This document shows, piece by piece, positions 61,460 to 64,000 of a stretch of DNA of 64,000 bases. A program made the position numbers and the translations under genes. The notes beneath the pieces are model-generated. The model was not told where the DNA came from. It saw only the letters and a program-made list of their open reading frames with translations, and searched no databases. Every line of letters begins with the position of its first letter. The first letter of the stretch is position 1. The stretch is from Gammaproteobacteria bacterium (GTDB lineage: Bacteria; Pseudomonadota; Gammaproteobacteria; Xanthomonadales; SZUA-36), in NCBI GenBank assembly GCA_021772915.1, contig JAJFLB010000012.1, positions 1 through 64,000 of the forward strand, given 5' to 3'.

Positions 61460-62620
61460 TTGTTGTTCAACGAGCGTCAACGTAGTTTGGCCGGCGTTAT
61501 CGCGGCGATGGCCGTCGTTAACCTGGTCTACGGTATTTCGTTTCCATTACTGGCCCTGGTGCTGGATGCACAGGGTGTCAGCAAGTCATTGATCGGTCTC
61601 AACACCATTGTACAGGCCGTGGCGGTTGTCGCCATTGCACCCTTTGCGCCAAGGTTGATGTCACGTTTTGCGCCTTCGAGACTGATGCAAGTCATGACCC
61701 TGGTTGTTGCCCTGCTGTTTGTTATTGCCGGGCTGTACGTGAATGTCTGGTTCTGGTTTCCGTTGCGGTTCATCATTGGAGCCGCAACGGCGATGCTCTG
61801 GATTGCGAGTGAAACGCTGATCAACGAGTGGGTGGAGGAGCGCTGGCGTGGCCGGATCATCGGCTTGTACGCCTCTGTAGGTGCTGCGGGATTTGCACTT
61901 GGACCACTGTTGCTGATCATGACCGGTTCGACCGGGATGACCCCTTTTGTAACTACAAGTGTGGTGACCTTACTGGCGGGTCTGCCGCTTTTCATGGTTT
62001 CTCATGGTCGTCTGAAGATCGAAGGTGAGGCCGGTCAAGGCGTTTGGAAGATGTTCCTGCTCGCCCCAGTGATCATGCTGGCCAATCTTGCCTATGCCGC
62101 GGTTGTTGAGTCCATGATCACCTTCTTCCCACTCTATGGTTTGCATCTGGGGCTGACAGAGAAATTTACCCTGGGCTTGCTGACCATGGTAGGGGCTGGC
62201 AGTATGATCCTGGTGTTACCATTGAGTTGGGTGGCCGATCACGTCAACCGCATAGGTATGCTGGCTGTCGTCGTGGTGTTCACCATGGCCTGTCTACTGG
62301 TTTTTCCATATGTTCTGCAACAAACAACCTGGCTGGTTTTTTTGTTTGCATTTGCATATGGAGGGGCCGAAGGAATGATTTATACGCTGGGAGTCGTGTT
62401 GATCGGTGAGCGCTTCAAGGGGTCGCAACTGGCCGCGGCGACCACGGCCTTTTCGGCCTGTTGGGGAGCCGGAACCGTGCTTGGGCCATTATTGGTGGGC
62501 GTTGGTATGGATTGGATGGGCAACGACTCGATGCTGCTAATTATGTTCGCGATCTTTGCGGTTTACCTGCCATTGCCACTTGTGTCATGGCTGCGTTCGA
62601 GCCGTCCCAGGACTGCCTGA
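61460..62620 (+). CDS. MFS transporter
   Basis: 386 residues, twelve hydrophobic helices, major-facilitator type. Motif SRFAPSRLMQVM after helix 2 and WIASETLINEWVEERWRGR near residue 120 recall the YfkF/YcaD-like MFS branch. The second half starts near 205. A TTG start at 61460 (or 61463) is chosen: GGGGTGA lies just before, whereas an upstream ATG (61199) is inside the repeat region and ATG 61508 would remove part of helix 1. Substrate unknown. Confidence 0.8.
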   Translation: MLFNERQRSLAGVIAAMAVVNLVYGISFPLLALVLDAQGVSKSLIGLNTIVQAVAVVAIAPFAPRLMSRFAPSRLMQVMTLVVALLFVIAGLYVNVWFWFPLRFIIGAATAMLWIASETLINEWVEERWRGRIIGLYASVGAAGFALGPLLLIMTGSTGMTPFVTTSVVTLLAGLPLFMVSHGRLKIEGEAGQGVWKMFLLAPVIMLANLAYAAVVESMITFFPLYGLHLGLTEKFTLGLLTMVGAGSMILVLPLSWVADHVNRIGMLAVVVVFTMACLLVFPYVLQQTTWLVFLFAFAYGGAEGMIYTLGVVLIGERFKGSQLAAATTAFSACWGAGTVLGPLLVGVGMDWMGNDSMLLIMFAIFAVYLPLPLVSWLRSSRPRTA

Positions 62621-62664
62621 TGTGGTCCCGGGTCATCTGATTGAGTACGATCTTCCAATGGCCG

Positions 62665-63276
62665 CTATTTAACTATCCAATGTCCCTCAGTGAGCAGTTT
62701 TTCCTTGGCAAATATCTTACCGGTGAACTTATCTCCGGGTTTAATCGGGCCAACGCCCTTAGGCGTCCCGCTCATCAAGACATCGCCATCCTCTAGCGAC
62801 AGGAAGCTTTTTGCTTCACTAAGAATTTTGTCTGGCTTGTTCAACATGAGGCCATAGCCGCCCATTTGCACCAGCTCACGATTGATGTAGAGTTCCATTC
62901 TCAAATCACTAACATCCCCTTTGAAGCTAACGAACTCACTGAATACGGCCGACCCGTCAAAAGCCTTTGAGCGCTCCCAGGGCAGACCCGCAGTCTTCAG
63001 CTTGGATTGAAGTGCTCGCTTGGTTAAATCCAGGCCAAACCCCACGGCTGTAAATCCACCCGCCTTGATCAGGAATGATATTTCTCCCTCAAAATGTATC
63101 AGCTCGTCACGGCTTGAATGAATTTCGTTGGCTATGGATGAGTTGGGCTTCAGGAAAATAACCGGCTCTTTTGGCACCCGGCTATAAAGCTCTCGAATAT
63201 GCTCAACATAGTTGAGCCCGATACATATGATCTTTGACGGGTAAATGTCTTTACCATTGCATTTTATCGACTTCAT
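62665..63276 (-). CDS. Fumarylacetoacetate hydrolase-family protein
   Basis: 203 residues. IICIGLNYVEHIREL and PVIFLKPNSSIA are the entry motifs. HFEGEISFLIK near residue 60 gives the metal-binding Glu pair, with the third acid expected in KAFDGSAVFSEFV. MSGTPKGVGPIKPGDKF closes the site. The fold hydrolyses or decarboxylates beta-keto acids and related compounds (fumarylpyruvate, oxaloacetate). ATG 63276 starts the family sequence; the frame runs on into the remnant at 63287. Confidence 0.88.
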   Translation of the reverse strand: MKSIKCNGKDIYPSKIICIGLNYVEHIRELYSRVPKEPVIFLKPNSSIANEIHSSRDELIHFEGEISFLIKAGGFTAVGFGLDLTKRALQSKLKTAGLPWERSKAFDGSAVFSEFVSFKGDVSDLRMELYINRELVQMGGYGLMLNKPDKILSEAKSFLSLEDGDVLMSGTPKGVGPIKPGDKFTGKIFAKEKLLTEGHWIVK

Positions 63277-63286
63277 GAGCAGAAAC

Positions 63287-63439
63287 TCAGCGCCGCAAAC
63301 CCATCTCAATGGTGAACCACTGCGGGTTCATCCCACCGAGTGGTTCCTTCAAATCGCAGCCCTGTTTGAAAGACGCCATCTGGCCTTCGTGAACTTTGAA
63401 ATACGGCACCAGTGTGATGCAGGTGTCGGGTTTGCTCAT
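63287..63439 (-). pseudogene. Internally deleted antibiotic-biosynthesis monooxygenase-like remnant
   Basis: A 50-residue frame from ATG 63439 with AGGAG upstream. Residues 1-25 (CITLVPYFKVHEGQMASFKQ) match the first strand and helix of ABM-type monooxygenases. Residues 31-50 (KEPLGGMNPQWFTIEMGLRR) look like the C-terminus of the same family. About 55 middle residues are missing, so I read a deletion in frame. It ends ten bases before the hydrolase start. Confidence 0.55.
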
Positions 63440-63650
63440 TACGTCTGTCTCCTGTCAGGAACAAAAAACTCAACCGTTGTGAGTATTGTTGCGGTTCGCT
63501 AGATAATAGGTGATAAACGGGAAATTATCACGGTCCGGGCTCACCGGACGTAATTTGTAGCCATGTATTTTGGCGGAAAGCGCCCTCCCCCTTCAAATAC
63601 TAAACCACCAGATGAGACGGGCCAAATCAGTCCTGATGTGTGAATTGACC

Positions 63651-63681
63651 ACCATTCGGTACGCACAATCGACCATTCGGT
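63651..63681. repeat. 10-bp direct repeat upstream of the last gene
   Basis: accattcggt occurs at 63651-63660 and 63672-63681, start-to-start distance 21 bases or two helical turns. It lies 70-100 bases before ATG 63751, so it may be an activator site. Between 63440 and 63750 nothing else was recognised; no convincing -10/-35 pair was found. Confidence 0.35.
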
Positions 63682-63750
63682 CGTTTACAGCTGGTGTAGT
63701 TTGTCTCGGCATCCTACTTTGTGCTTCGTGTATATCAGGAGGAACATGGT

Positions 63751-64000
63751 ATGAAATTGCAAAACAAGGTTCTTATGGGTGTTCTGATGAGCCTGGTCAT
63801 CATGTCTTCCGCCTCGGCGGGTGACCAGATTCACTATATAGGCTTTAACAAGTTCGCGGCCGAGGACGCGAGCAGTGAAACGTTTAACGAGTACATCCGA
63901 CAATTGACCCCGATCATGGCTCGTTATGGCCTGACGGTAGAAAGCTACGACGTATTGCACGGTGGAACAGAGGAACTCGATGCTGATGTGGTCACCTTTG
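63751..64000 (+). CDS. Secreted protein, partial at window end
   Basis: ATG 63751 with AGGAGGA (63737-63743). A signal peptide of about 23 residues (VLMGVLMSLVIMSSASAGD) precedes QIHYIGFNKFAAEDASSET and NEYIRQLTPIMARYGLTVES. The 83 visible residues suggest a dimeric alpha/beta-barrel domain (DUF1330 or ABM type), exported. The family is uncertain because the C-terminus is outside the window. Confidence 0.6.
   Translation, partial: MKLQNKVLMGVLMSLVIMSSASAGDQIHYIGFNKFAAEDASSETFNEYIRQLTPIMARYGLTVESYDVLHGGTEELDADVVTF

Noticed and set aside
63570-63824. 85-codon frame upstream of and overlapping the last gene
   Set aside because: No ribosome site; the gene at 63751 in another frame has AGGAGGA and a signal peptide.
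1-64000. CRISPR arrays, rRNA, tRNA, replication origin
   Set aside because: No regularly spaced direct repeats, no rRNA-like stretches and no tRNA cloverleaf with TTCRA arm was recognised by reading; a covariance-model search would be decisive.

Overview
The window looks like chromosome from a heterotrophic, probably marine, gammaproteobacterium. Base composition is moderate, and the gene set includes a TonB-dependent receptor, outer-membrane barrels, several secreted c-type cytochromes, an AlkB alkane hydroxylase, a sigma-54 two-component system and MacB/LolC-type ABC exporters. No rRNA, tRNA or CRISPR array was recognised. The genus cannot be fixed from sequence alone.

Layout. 1-255: the N-terminus of an IS110-family transposase leaving the window, its non-coding end, and a 19-bp inverted repeat. 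256-4725: alpha/beta hydrolase, TonB-dependent receptor, sulfotransferase-like protein. 4744-4878: a palindromic repeat cluster. 4897-10138 (minus): a tightly packed five-gene operon (LolA-like protein, two FtsX permeases, ATPase, outer-membrane barrel). 10343-13962: small lipoprotein, oxidoreductase remnant, MATE transporter, unknown membrane protein, GNAT. 14113-17407: aldehyde dehydrogenase, argE, pdxH. 17356-20243 (minus): ThDP enzyme, GST-kappa-like isomerase, deoxyribosyltransferase-like protein. 20358-21723: PadR regulator and its membrane partner. 22386-27730: histidine kinase and sigma-54 response regulator, divergent from an adaptor/ATPase pair whose permease survives only as a frameshifted stub. 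27895-31522: cytochrome c-propeller fusion, SixA-like phosphatase, di-heme cytochrome.

31560-35959 (minus) encodes what I read as a Na+-translocating glutaconyl-CoA decarboxylase: alpha subunit, a 42-residue membrane subunit, beta subunit and a biotin carrier. It is followed by an acyl-CoA dehydrogenase resembling the non-decarboxylating glutaryl-CoA type. Together they could turn glutaryl-CoA into crotonyl-CoA while conserving the decarboxylation energy as a sodium gradient.

36385-46788 (plus) is the least explained part: six consecutive genes, all with export signals. They encode a tiny lipoprotein, three 340-360-residue proteins, a 1238-residue alpha/beta hydrolase and a 1039-residue protein with a PASTA-like domain. 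Two of them share a small cysteine module. I regard it as the best candidate for an undescribed envelope or extracellular system.

46878-56000: PLP decarboxylase, two c-type cytochromes, a MITE that supplies the stop codon of a metallo-hydrolase, alkB, an AhpD-like protein, and a translationally coupled acyl-CoA synthetase plus two tandem Fe-S proteins. 56182-60827: an intact adaptor/ATPase/two-permease exporter, paralogous to the broken one at 25461-27730. 60861-61385: nested inverted repeats. 61460-64000: MFS transporter, fumarylacetoacetate hydrolase-family protein, an internally deleted monooxygenase remnant and a partial secreted protein.
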